DNA from: Zygaena filipendulae
Lineage: Eukaryota; Arthropoda; Insecta; Lepidoptera; Zygaenidae
Reading direction: 5' to 3'
Length of the DNA stretch: 64,000 bases
Assembly: GCA_907165275.2 (NCBI GenBank)
Contig: OU015666.1
Coordinates: 3,874,001-3,938,000 of the forward strand
Positions 46,901 through 55,748 of this stretch are shown here, piece by piece; position 1 is the first letter of the stretch, and each line of letters starts with the position of its first letter. The notes beneath the pieces were generated by a model, which saw only the letters and a program-made list of their open reading frames with translations, was not told the DNA's origin and did no database searches. The position numbers and the translations under genes were made by a program.

Positions 46901-47103
46901 TTAATGATGACATAAAAGAAAAATCATTAAAAATTCATTTTCTGATTTCCAGAAATTTAAATTTATTTATTTATTTAAATAAATACACATTGAAAAAAGC
47001 AAAAATGTTCCAAATTGCTTAAGTTTAATATTTTGTACCCAATATTATATGCATTACCTGGTCTAGAATATGAGGAGGGATCCATAGGACTTAAGGCGCT
47101 CAT
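37986..47103 (-). CDS. LTA4H: Leukotriene A4 hydrolase / aminopeptidase, M1 family
   Basis: Exons: 47103-47058, 46890-46778, 46179-46037, 45395-45123, 44979-44868, 44608-44388, 43604-43406, 42415-42194, then 41231-41087 or 41052-40905, 40545-40365, 38433-37986. Phases agree. Without the 45395-45123 exon the product is 609 aa, against 611 in human LTA4H; with it, 700. The catalytic domain shows GGMEN (exopeptidase motif), HEIMH and the third zinc ligand in WLNEG 23 residues after the first His. The C-terminal helical domain ends [12 protein letters not shown]. Family members are cytosolic zinc aminopeptidases; only some also hydrolyse LTA4. The start [15 protein letters not shown] fits insect members, and a 3' splice-like TTTTATGTTTTAG precedes it. 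A second copy begins at the right edge of the window. Confidence 0.95.
38640..38815. repeat. Repeat with G/C homopolymer tracts
   Basis: GCAAGCGCGGTCCGAAG is followed by a run of about 18 G, then further on CCCCCCCCCAAAATTTCGGC and GACCGCGCCTG in the opposite sense. The ends are roughly inverse, so this is probably a small MITE. A related piece (ACCCCTTCGGACCGCGCCTG) is at about 57735. Confidence 0.5.
39520..40010. mobile_element. Family A repeats, two adjacent copies
   Basis: The first (39520-39830) begins CTAGCTATGCCCCGCGGTTT and carries CCCGACATCCGATTTAAATG, GCATGACAATCTGTTCAGTA and a run of ACAG units. The second (39830-40010) begins TTAGCTGTGCCCCGCGGTTT and ends TTCACATTTATAATATTAGT. 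Both lie in the last LTA4H intron. These are typical short lepidopteran retroposons without coding capacity. Confidence 0.7.
40905..41052 (-). CDS. LTA4H: LTA4H alternative exon 9b
   Basis: This 148-nt exon (GTTTTTAG|GTG to GGCGG|GTGAGA) encodes [20 protein letters not shown], then [15 protein letters not shown] and [13 protein letters not shown] plus one base. It is a homologue of the exon 35 bp upstream in transcription order (41231-41087). Both start in phase 0 and leave one base, so either can be spliced to 40545, but both together would break the frame. Confidence 0.85.
41087..41231 (-). CDS. LTA4H: LTA4H alternative exon 9a
   Basis: This 145-nt exon (TTGCAG|GTC to GCCG|GTAAGA) encodes [19 protein letters not shown], then [15 protein letters not shown] and [13 protein letters not shown] plus one base. 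The Tyr in VPYEKG corresponds to catalytic Tyr383 of human LTA4H. The residue five before it, Tyr378 in human (the LTA4 adduct site), is Phe here and in exon 9b. Confidence 0.87.
41325..41650. mobile_element. MITE with CATTAATTACC / AATTAATGG ends
   Basis: GACATCCATTAATTACCTGA at the left pairs with AAATTAATGGACGCC at the right, with CCCCCCTCTTCCC and GTGGGGGGAAAAT tracts inside. It is a relative of 15585-15815. Confidence 0.55.
42194..42415 (-). CDS. LTA4H: LTA4H coding exon 8 with the zinc-binding site
   Basis: It encodes [18 protein letters not shown], then [15 protein letters not shown] and a linker ending LLDLREA. HEIMH supplies two zinc ligands and the catalytic Glu, and the Glu of WLNEG is the third ligand. 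The donor is GCG|GTTAGT. The exon is 222 nt, phase 0 at both ends, and joins in frame to either exon 9a or 9b. Confidence 0.95.
43975..44160. mobile_element. Family A repeat in an LTA4H intron
   Basis: CTAGCTGTGCCCCGCGGTTT, CACGTGAGTTTCGGGATTC and TCGGTCTAGCCGTTTCAGAG match copies at 31186-31390. It is non-coding. Confidence 0.65.
45123..45395 (-). CDS. LTA4H: LTA4H extra exon, 91 codons, frame-neutral
   Basis: The exon has good splice sites (AAAGCAG|GTG and GATAG|GTTTG) and is 273 nt, so it can be skipped without loss of frame; both neighbours join in frame with or without it. It encodes [19 protein letters not shown], then a polar stretch and a cysteine cluster, CKCCQCNQ, with acidic serine-rich sequence before it. 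Nothing in human LTA4H corresponds to it. It falls in the N-terminal beta-sheet domain between VPQC and [18 protein letters not shown]. Its status is uncertain: a lineage-specific insertion, an alternative exon, or an open frame that is not normally spliced in. Confidence 0.6.
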
Positions 47104-47820
47104 TGCTCCTATTTGACTAAAACATAAAATATTTAAAGTCATGAAATGCAATGTTAGTAATGTCAAAAAAATTTGGGCCATTGTGTTAATCGCAATACAC
47201 AGTTACTGCAGCGAGCTATGTTCCCACACTGAGTCTTATGATCGCAGTCGTTTTATCGGCGCCCAGTGCCCACCAAACAGCAGTGCCAGACACCAGCACT
47301 GCACACAGCGTTCGTTTATGTTTACACCAGTTTACACCGCCAGTACCGGCGACAGAGAAAATTACGGCCGACCAGCCAGTCACTTTCTGAGTTTTATGTA
47401 TGTATAAACTAATTTATTTTGTTAAAATAATGTAGGTACCAAATGTAGGACTGTAGGTAGGTTGCCACTCGAGTACCTACCTCAATGATGTCATTGACAA
47501 GTAGATCTGTGTGTTGTGAAGTGGATTAATATTATTATTATTGACCTACCTATAACTTTTATTAAATTTAAACTTTAAAAAAACTTGCCACTATATTTTG
47601 TTGCCGTAACTAAATTTTAAAATTATTTTAGATTATCCTCACAATTACCTTTGTTAATTGCAAACGTTATGTGCAAAAAAACTGAGCAAACTGAATTGCT
47701 GACATTTGACAAACTTTGGCAAAAGCCAAAGCCAAAATATGGACGTCTAGTTAATTTGTGATATGGACCTTATAAAATATGCCCGAGAGTCGAGACCCGA
47801 GTACAGACGAATGAGTGAGA

Positions 47821-47930
47821 GAGAGAGCGAGTGATCACACTAAATTAAAATGAACCTAGGGAAGTCGATTTAGGGTACAATTTAGTGTAGTGTGATTACT
47901 CGCTCTCTCTCTCTCACTCACGGACCCTAA
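47821..47930. repeat. GA/CT hairpin upstream of LTA4H
   Basis: GAGTGAGAGAGAGAGCGAGT with ACACTAAATT after it pairs with AATTTAGTGTAGTGTGATTA and CTCGCTCTCTCTCTCTCACT. Loop sequence (AAATGAACCTAGGG) and an extra GTGTA interrupt the stem. It lies about 0.75 kb upstream of the LTA4H start codon. Confidence 0.75.
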
Positions 47931-48659
47931 ATTGTATCCGATTTAGGGCCCTAGATTGGTGCCTTGAAATTGGGAAATGTAATAAGTGCTTATGCGCTAG
48001 CACGGTAGGTAGGTACTCGGCTACTCGACGATCATCGTCTGCGGGTTTATGAACACAAATTAACTACATAAATATGTCTGTTGAGGTGTCCGCATTATCT
48101 CCGATCACATGATCAACGATCTCAACGATCATCGTCGATACGATAATGTAGTGCAAGCATTAAGAAGAAGAAGAAGAAGAAAATACATTTATTTCAGCAT
48201 TAGGTTAGGTAGTACCTACAACCTCAGACGAAATAAAATCTTTTTATTTCGTCTGAGCCTACAACTTGGTACATACCTACATGATACAACTACAATAAAA
48301 AAAACATTCGCGTCGAATTGAGAACCTCCTCCTTTTTGGGAAGTTGGTTAAATACCCACCTTTTGGAGTTACCTTTGGGAGATATAATTGTATTTCGTGT
48401 TGACGAACAGTAAATGTATCTCCTTATTATTGCAGCACAAGGTAGATAATTTAGTTTTTTACCAGATAAATTCACGCAACTTTTATGAAAGCCGTGTGAG
48501 ACATGTAAAAACCATAGAGTAACTTATATACTACTGTAAAAACACCTTACTGAGTTTGAGTTTACTGATAAGCCTAGCACTCATTTTTTTTTGTTTAAAT
48601 ATTCTATCATCTATGGTAATTGGTATGATAAGTGGTAAGTAGTGATTACCTTCTCTCTG

Positions 48660-48830
48660 ATACGGGATTTACACTCGCGCCTCGTTCCTCGCCTCGTGGT
48701 TCGTCTTGTAGCCAGGTACGAGGCGCGAGTGTAAACGCTGTTTTATCGGCGTTTACACTCGCACCTCGTTCCTCGTCTTGTGCTTCGTTTCGTGGTGGGG
48801 TACGAGGTGCGAGTGTAAACGCTGCCTCGT
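48660..48830. mobile_element. Two adjacent hairpins with TTTACACTCGC ends
   Basis: Each hairpin begins TTTACACTCGC(G/A)CCTCG and ends with its complement CGAGG(C/T)GCGAGTGTAAA (about 48668-48735 and 48751-48820). Related sequence makes up the tandem duplication at 51451-52330. Confidence 0.75.
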
Positions 48831-48879
48831 CCCGTCGCTCGTGCGTGCGACCCTTTTTTTGAACCAAGCACAAAAAAAG

Positions 48880-49233
48880 GGTTTTTAAAAATCTTTTCTC
48901 TCTTTCTGTCTGTTCACGATAATCTCCGAATCTACTGAACGGATTGTCATGCGGTTTAGGATTAAGCTTAACCTGGAGTTACATAGGCTTTGTTTCATTG
49001 AAATCGGATGTCGGGAAAAGAAGTTGTTGTATAAAAAGAAGTTGTTGTATAGAAACTTTTCGCGCGGGTGAAACCGCGGGGCACAGCTAGTACTAATATA
49101 ATAAAAGAGTAGAATCCGCGATTCTGTACATTGAATATTTTTAACAAAAATTGACAGGGGACGATAAACGAAGAGTAACCAACTATAAAAAAAGGGGTTT
49201 TAAAAAATCTTTTCTGTCTGTCTGTCTCTCAGT
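48880..49233. mobile_element. Family A repeats: one complete copy and the left part of an interrupted one
   Basis: A copy in reverse orientation ends CCGCGGGGCACAGCTAG at about 49092. The next copy starts there, with AGTAGAATCCGCGATTCTGT and GAGTAACCAACTAT, and stops at TCTGTCTCTCAGT (49233), where the LINE is inserted. Its remainder resumes at 51180 with TTCGCGATAATCTCTGAATC and ends at about 51362. Confidence 0.75.
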
Positions 49234-51179
49234 CAAAATTCAAAATTCAAAATTCAAAAGCTCTTTATTACTTAGGATTGGTTACAATCACTTGTAATCG
49301 TCAGCAGGTTCTTAAAACTATAAATTACCGTCAGTTCGGAATACGTCGTCTACTGAGAAGAACTGACAAGAAACTCAGCAGGGCTGTCTTTAAATGATCT
49401 TACTTATAAACTAGGAGAACAAAAAATAGTAATTGGATAGAGCAATTCATTCCCAAACGTCTGTATCATTTAAATAGTCTACTACACTATAATATGCTTT
49501 ATCGCATAATCTGTGTTTAATAAGCGTCTTGAATTTATTAATTGACAAATTAATTACATCGTTAGGGAGTTTGTTGTAAAAGCGTATACATTGTCCTTTA
49601 AATGACTTAGAAATTTTATGGAGCCTAGTCTTAGGCACAGCGAGTTTATCTTTATTTCTTAAGTTAAGATTATGTAAATCACTGTTTTTCTTAAAGTTGC
49701 CTAAATTTTTGTGAACATATAATAAATTCTCGTATATATACTGAGAATGTACAGTCATTATTTTAAACTCGCTGAATTTAGTTCTCAGTGAATCCCGAGG
49801 GCGCAACTTATAGATTGCGCGAATGGCTCGTTTCTGCAACACGAATACAGAATCGATATCCGCGGCACTACCCCACAGCAGTATGCCGTATGACATAATG
49901 CTGTGGAAATAACTAAAATAAACTAAACGCGCGGTATTAATATCAGTAAGTTGACGGATTTTCTTAACAGCATAAGCGGCCGAGCTTAATCTACCTGATA
50001 ACTTTTTTATATGTGGGCCCCATTGTAATTTTGCATCTAATGTTATACCTAGAAAGACAGTTTCATCGACCATTTCCAAATCCTCATTATTAATCAGTAA
50101 TCTGGTTTTTACTTGTTTAACATTTTTGGTCACAAATCTTATACATTTGGTTTTATCACGGTTTAGTAATAAGTTATTAGCATTAAACCAGTGTACTATT
50201 TTAGAGAGAGCATTGTTCACATCGTCTACAGCCGATTGCTGTCTATTAACCTTAAACACTAAAGATGTATCATCTGCAAACAATACTATCTCATGGTTGT
50301 CCCTCACTAGATAAGGTAAGTCATTTATATAAACAAGGAACAGGAATGGTCCTAATATAGATCCTTGGGGTACTCCCATTACCACGGCAGAACCATGTGA
50401 TCGTTTTCCGTTGACATCAACCCTTTGAATCCTATCACTCAAGTACGAAGTAAGAAGATCCAAAGCTACACCTCGTATTCCGTAATAGTGTAGTTTCCTG
50501 ACCAAAGTTGTATGCTCAACACAATCAAAGGCCTTGGATAAATCACAAAACACTCCATAAGCATCACGTGACTCCTCCCAGGCCTCAAAAATATTTTCAA
50601 TTAATTTAATTCCTGCATCAGTTGTAGAGCGACCACGAGTAAAACCGAACTGTTTATGATGCAGCAAGTCGTTTTTATTAAAGTATGCGAGTAGTTGGCT
50701 AAGTATAAGCTTTTCAAATATTTTACTAAATGTGGGTAGTACTGAAATTGGTCTAAAGTTAGTAGGATCTGTTGTACTACCTGTTTTAAACAAAGGTGTT
50801 ATTTTACTATATTTCATTTGGTCAGGAAACACACCACAGTCTATACATTTATTAAATATATCAACTAAATCTAGTGCAATAATATCAATTAATGAACTTA
50901 TAATAGTAACAGAAATCCCCCACAGATCAGCTGTTTTTTTAAGATTTATTGTCTTAAACACTTTGAAGATATCATATACACTTACATGGCTAAAACTGAA
51001 TTCATTAGAACATTCTGGAACATTTTCCTTAAGAAGTGACTCTGCAACGGGGGTGGAAGAGCCTAAAGTGCTGGTTAAAGAAACGGGTATTTTAGCGAAG
51101 AAGCTTTCAAATTCATTCGCGACTTCCAAATCTGACTGAATGATTTTACCATTAACACATAGTTTAAAGTTAGTGTCAC
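49234..51179 (-). mobile_element. 5'-truncated non-LTR retrotransposon (CR1/L2-like LINE)
   Basis: It carries an open reverse transcriptase frame (51177-49447; first Met at 51129, 560 aa from there). From that Met, RT motifs are: NFRPISVLPTFSKIFEK at ~124-140, FCDLSKAFDCV at 194-204, GVPQGSILGP at 252-261 and the catalytic FADD at 284-287. There is no RNase H after it, and the endonuclease domain expected upstream is missing, so the copy is 5'-truncated and cannot move on its own. The 3' end has a short AATTTTGAATTTTG tandem tail. The interrupted target repeat and a 4-bp CAGT at both ends (49230-49233 and 51180-51183) mark the insertion. The intact frame suggests a recent event. Clade assignment is by feel of the motifs only. 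Confidence 0.88.
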
Positions 51180-51450
51180 CAGTTCGCGATAATCTCTGAA
51201 TCTACTGAACGGATTTCGGATTACATGCGGTTTTCGCAGGTAGATTAAGCTTAGCCTGGATCTACATATAGGCTTTGTTTAATTCAAATCGGATGTCAAG
51301 AAAAAAAAGTTGTTACATAAAAACTTTTCACGCAAGTGAAACCGCGGGGCACAGCTAGTTTCTTAATAAAATCTAGTCCATATAACGTTTACTTTTTGGT
51401 TATTTTTGTGGAATCTATGTTTGGGATCCCAAATTATCGGTTTCTTTTAA

Positions 51451-52330
51451 AATAATTCTAGAAACCAAAACGTTTCTTGTTGCAAGTTACAACCAATCCA
51501 ATTATGCAGTTTAAAAGCACACAACCATCGCGGCCCAAAGTTGAAACCCGACTGAAGCGAGAACGCGAGTGTAAACACCACGCTCGCTTTGACGCGAGGT
51601 CCTTTGACTCGTGACCAAAAAACCGCTCCGGAAGCGAGCGGTGCGAGTGACGAGGCGAACCACGCGGCGAGCCCCTAGCGTCTGTTCACACTCGCGCCTC
51701 GTCCCTCGCCCCGCGCCTCTTGCTCCTTTTTCGTCCCTTTGACTCGTGACAAAAAAGCCGCTCCGGGGGACGCGAGCGGCACAAGCGACGAGGCGAACCA
51801 CGCGGCGAGCGACGAAGCGCGAATGTAAACAGTCGCTCGGGGCTCGCCGCGTGGTTCTCCTCGTTGCTCGTACGCGAGTGTAAATGACGCTTAAAATAAT
51901 TCTAGAAACCAAAACGTTTCTTGTTGCAAATTGCAACCAATCCATTTTTGCAGTTTAAAAGCACACAACCATCGCGGCCCAAAGTTGAAACCCGAATGAA
52001 GCGAGAACGCGAGTGTAAACACCACGCTCGCTTTGACGCGAGGTCCTTTGACTCGTGACCAAAAAACCGCTCCGGAAGCGAGCGGTGCGAGTGACGAGGC
52101 GAACCACGCGGCGAGCCCCTAGCGTCTGTTCACACTCGCGCCTCGTCCCTCGCCCCGCGCCTCTTGCTCCTTTTTCGTCCCTTTGACTCGTGACAAAAAA
52201 GCCGCTCCGGGGGACGCGAGCGGCACGAGCGACGAGGCGAACCACGCGGCGAGCGACGAAGTGCGAATGTAAACAGTCGCTCGGGGCTCGCCGCGTGGTT
52301 CGCCTCGTCGCTCGTACGCGAGTGTAAATC
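51451..52330. repeat. 444-bp tandem duplication upstream of NEURL2
   Basis: AATAATTCTAGAAACCAAAA starts at 51451 and again at 51895, an exact 444-bp shift, and the two copies match closely through to about 52330. Each copy contains several stretches of the TTTACACTCGC family in both orientations and GAGGCGAACCACGCGGCGAG boxes. Minus-strand open frames inside are by-products of the GC-rich palindromes. The duplication ends about 210 bp before the NEURL2 start codon, so it sits on or next to that promoter. Confidence 0.88.
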
Positions 52331-52539
52331 CCGTATAAGTAGTTTGTGCTCTCTGACGAGATTATCAGGGACTCAGAAATTGCGTGCCTAATTTTTTCTT
52401 TAAATTATTGTTGTTGTTCTCTTGTTTTTAATTAATTTTGCTAGTTTGAAGGTGATTGTTATTTTAAAATTATCATGGCTCGTGCCACTTACAAGTGACT
52501 AGTGGAGATAACTTTAGTAAATTTATTTGTACTTACAAA

Positions 52540-54564
52540 ATGCTGTCCCGATTTCACCATTATCATGGATCAAATATTATACTATTTGAAGAAAATACAG
52601 TGGCGTATAGAAAAACAAGTTTTGCTCATGGGATAACTTTCAGCGAGAAGCCGCTTTTGCCGGGCGAGATATTTTTAGTAGAAATTGAAAAAATTGAGCC
52701 AGGATGGAGCGGTCACATGCGACTTGGCCTCACTTTGCTGGATCCTCAAACGGCTGCATTGGGTGACAAAGGTTTGCCGCAGTATGCACTCCCTGATCTA
52801 GCAAATACTGGCTTATCATGGATATTTCCTATATCGAAGGCGCAAAATAACGTTTTGATTGAACTAGTGAATCAAGGTGCAAGTGGACGCCGTGATAATG
52901 AACCCCGAATGTCAGTGCTTGGCGATGGACACAGTATTAAAACACCCAGAGGTTTTATCTCTAAAATGGTTCTCAGACCACAGATATTATCTCAAAATGG
53001 AAAACGTCAAGGTATTCTGCCTATGGATGCAGGTAGTCGTATTGGTGTTATGTTTGTGCCATGCCCTAAAACTAAAAAAGATGATCCAGACTTGGCTGAA
53101 ATGCATTTTATTATAAATGGTGAAGATCAAGGTCCATCCACCAAAGCTATTCCATACACAAGAGGACCATTACATGCTGTTGTTGATGTGTATGGAACCA
53201 CAAAGCAAGTTAGAATTATTCAACTGTATGGAGGTAGAAATTTTTGAAAAAAATAATAATTTTATTTTATGTTCTCTGTATGTATTTGTAATGCCTAATA
53301 GCATGAATCCCACATTACAAAATTAATCTGCGAGTCTACAAAGTCTACATAGATCTGCATTCTGCACTAGAGTGAAAGAAAACATGTTTTGTTTTCTTAA
53401 AATCTATATATTTATAAAAACAAAAAGTAACTGATAAAACATGAAATCTTAAAAACTACTTGACCTTTGAAGCTATTTGGCAGGTTTATAGGTTGAGGAT
53501 GTAAGCTACGAAAAGATTTTAGAGAAACTCTGAAACTCCCAAATTAATGTGACTGTGGATGAAACCCGAGGAAAGAGCTAGTCTGTGTTAAATGTCATTT
53601 ACTGGTACTGAAAATAGAAATACTGCCTGACAAGTCTTGGAAAATACAAATCCTACTAATATTATAAACCCGAAAGTTTGTAAGAATGTATGGATGGATG
53701 GATGTTTGTTACTCTTTCATGCAAAAAGTACTGGATAGATTTAAATGAAACTTTACAATAAAATAGCTTATACATCAGGTTAACACATAGGGTACTTTTT
53801 ATCCTGGAATTCCTGCGGGAACTCTGAAATTAACGCGGGTGAAACCGTGGTACACAACTAGTAATACATAATTATATACTTGAGTGGTACCATTTTACTA
53901 ATCCTTACTGATCTAATCAAACAGTCTAGTTGTTTAGATAATCTATACATACAATAAAATTGTAACAGGTTAATGTCTGTACATGGGAGATAAATAAGAA
54001 AAAATAAATTTAGGCGACTCTGTGAGTGATATAGTAGTCAAAAATACCGTTTTTAGAATTTTTGTCTGTATGTTTGTATTCGTGCTACGCCAAAACTGCT
54101 GCACCAAATTGAATGCGGTTTTTTTGTTGTATTTCTAAGGGTCTAACTTAGATAGTCATGTTTCGATTTTTTTTAAATTCCATCTGGAACTCGAGATATT
54201 AAAAAAAAATGCTGGTCATCCTACTAATATTATAAATGTAAAAGTGTGGATGTTTGAATGTTTGTTACTCATTCACGCATAAACGACTGAACGGATTTGG
54301 ATGAAATTTGGCATGCACACTGTCAGGGGTACAGAGAAGGACATAGGATACTTTTTATCCCGGAATTATCGTGGGAACTCCGAAATTACCGCAGGTGAAA
54401 CCGCAGGGCATAGCTAGTTATGACTATAATCACTCATGTTTGTTTTAATTTCAGTGAAAACTCTGCAGAATGTTTGTCGAGATGCAATTCTTCAGTACAT
54501 AAATGATGGTTCTGTGAAGTCATTACCATTACCAAAATCGCTGAAGGATTTCCTACTATCATAA
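52540..54564 (+). CDS. NEURL2: NEURL2 (Neuralized-like protein 2, NHR and SOCS box)
   Basis: Two coding exons: 52540-53233 and 54455-54564, with GGAG|GTAGAA and TTTCAG|TGAAAAC, phase 1. The product is 267 aa (human NEURL2/Ozz 285). The NHR domain fills most of exon 1: [60 protein letters not shown] and [13 protein letters not shown], then [18 protein letters not shown]. Exon 2 encodes a SOCS box ([16 protein letters not shown] to [11 protein letters not shown]), which in the family recruits Elongin BC and Cullin for ubiquitin ligation. I chose the ATG at 52540 because it opens the conserved [10 protein letters not shown]; a short upstream frame (ATG at 52474, eight codons counting the stop) precedes it. 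A polyadenylation signal, AATAAA, lies at 54611-54616. The intron contains two reversed family A repeats. Confidence 0.93.
53645..54420. mobile_element. Family A repeats in the NEURL2 intron, reverse orientation
   Basis: One copy (53645-53870) runs from CCTACTAATATTATAAA to GGGTGAAACCGTGG. Another (54215-54420) runs from CCTACTAATATTATAAATGT to GTGAAACCGCAGGGCATAG. Between them (about 54000-54210) is the TTTAGGCGACTCTG and GCTGCACCAAATTGAATGCG sequence also found reversed at 40050-40240. Confidence 0.7.
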
Positions 54565-54616
54565 ATGTTTGTATTATACAGTATGCTTCGTAAAAGGACA
54601 ATAAGGCTGCAATAAA

Positions 54617-55384
54617 GAAAACTTTTCTTTTTGCATTAGTATGTCAAAGATTTTAAAGTATCCAATGTAGGTATTTACTTTATGATAATGTAAAGGTATT
54701 TTTATACCTATCTTAAATAAAAAGAAAATAGTTTCCAAACGAAACGAAAGTTATGTGAACTAGCCAAGATTACTAAAGACCATACCTAATGTGAACATAT
54801 TGGTGAGTTTGATTAAATCCTCTTAATGGAGTGTTTCATATTTAATAAATGTGAAAATTGTTTATATTAGAGAGATTGATGATGAAGGTAGTTCACTATG
54901 AATTAACAGATTATCATTAAGTCATTAAGATTATCATATATACAAGCATGTTGTCAGGTTGTAGAAAGGAGTAAATCGGAATTCAGGTGATTTTTTCTAA
55001 ATCTTTATTTGATATGGATGTCAAATCTACAGAATGGAAGAAATGGTGTGTGGAAGTTATTAAAGTAAAACATTCCTTTATATAAAAAAATAATTAGGTA
55101 TAACTGTATTGAAAGATTCAAAAAATCTCTAATGTTATTCTAATTTAATAATTGAAAAATACGTAGTTTTTTTATTAAGAAATTGACTCTATTGACACTA
55201 TTATGTCTTAAAGCTGTATAATATATTTCACCTATCTTTGTCTTTAATTCCCAGCTGAGACGAACTAGTTTTCAAATAGCTTTGAATGCAATTGTACCTA
55301 TATGTATTTTATTTTTATGATGTTAATGCAAAATTGTGTCAAAAAATCATGTAAATCTTTTAAATACTTAATAAGTTATAGCTA
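54617..55384. other. AT-rich non-coding stretch
   Basis: This follows the NEURL2 polyadenylation signal. I see no gene, RNA or complete repeat in it. Confidence 0.5.
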
Positions 55385-55748
55385 CTTTTTTATGTCATAG
55401 GGGGCAAACGGGCAAGTGGTACACCTGATGGTAAGTGTAATACCGCCGCCCATGGATATCTGCAACACCAGAAGGCATGCAGGTGCGTTGCCGACCTGGA
55501 ATGGGGATGGGAACTGGCTTTCAAGTGGGGCTGCCGGAACACACCGATAGGTGCTTGGCGACAGATTTGCAACTTGAAGGTGGTAGCTAGCGAGCCGGGC
55601 ACTATAGAGCGCCCTACCACCATGCTATGGTTTCCTCACGATGTTTCTCTTCACCGACAGCTCAAGCTAGGGCTAGTTAGTTAGGGTTTGAACCTACGCC
55701 TTGCGGCGTTTGATCCGAACGCACCAACCACTGAGCTGTCATCGCTAT
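55385..55748 (-). mobile_element. tRNA-derived SINE, apparently full length
   Basis: Read on the minus strand, the head at 55748 has TGACAGCTCAGTGGTTGGTG (A box TAGCTCAGTGG-like) and GTAGGTTCAAACCCTAAC (B box). A body follows with GTCGGTGAAGAGAAACATCG, GGTGTGTTCCGGCAGC and GCAACGCACCTGCATGCC. It ends CAGGTGTACCACTTGCCC. A body-only fragment lies at about 57060-57185 in the plus orientation. Confidence 0.8.

Noticed and set aside
47104..47181. In-frame N-terminal extension of LTA4H beginning MAQIFLTLLTLHFMTLNILC, resembling a signal peptide
   Set aside because: The hydrophobic residues come from a T-rich tract that ends TTTTATGTTTTAG, which looks like a 3' splice site before TCAAATAGGAGCAATG. 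Family members are cytosolic and start near MSALSP. RNA 5' ends would settle it.
51511..52245. Two similar minus-strand frames (144 and 96 codons) rich in Arg
   Set aside because: They are produced by the 444-bp tandem duplication of palindromic GC-rich repeat; there is no start context, splice pattern or family.
52495..52539. Upstream extension of NEURL2 to 52495
   Set aside because: That position is GTG, not ATG; the first in-frame ATG is 52540, where the conserved sequence begins.
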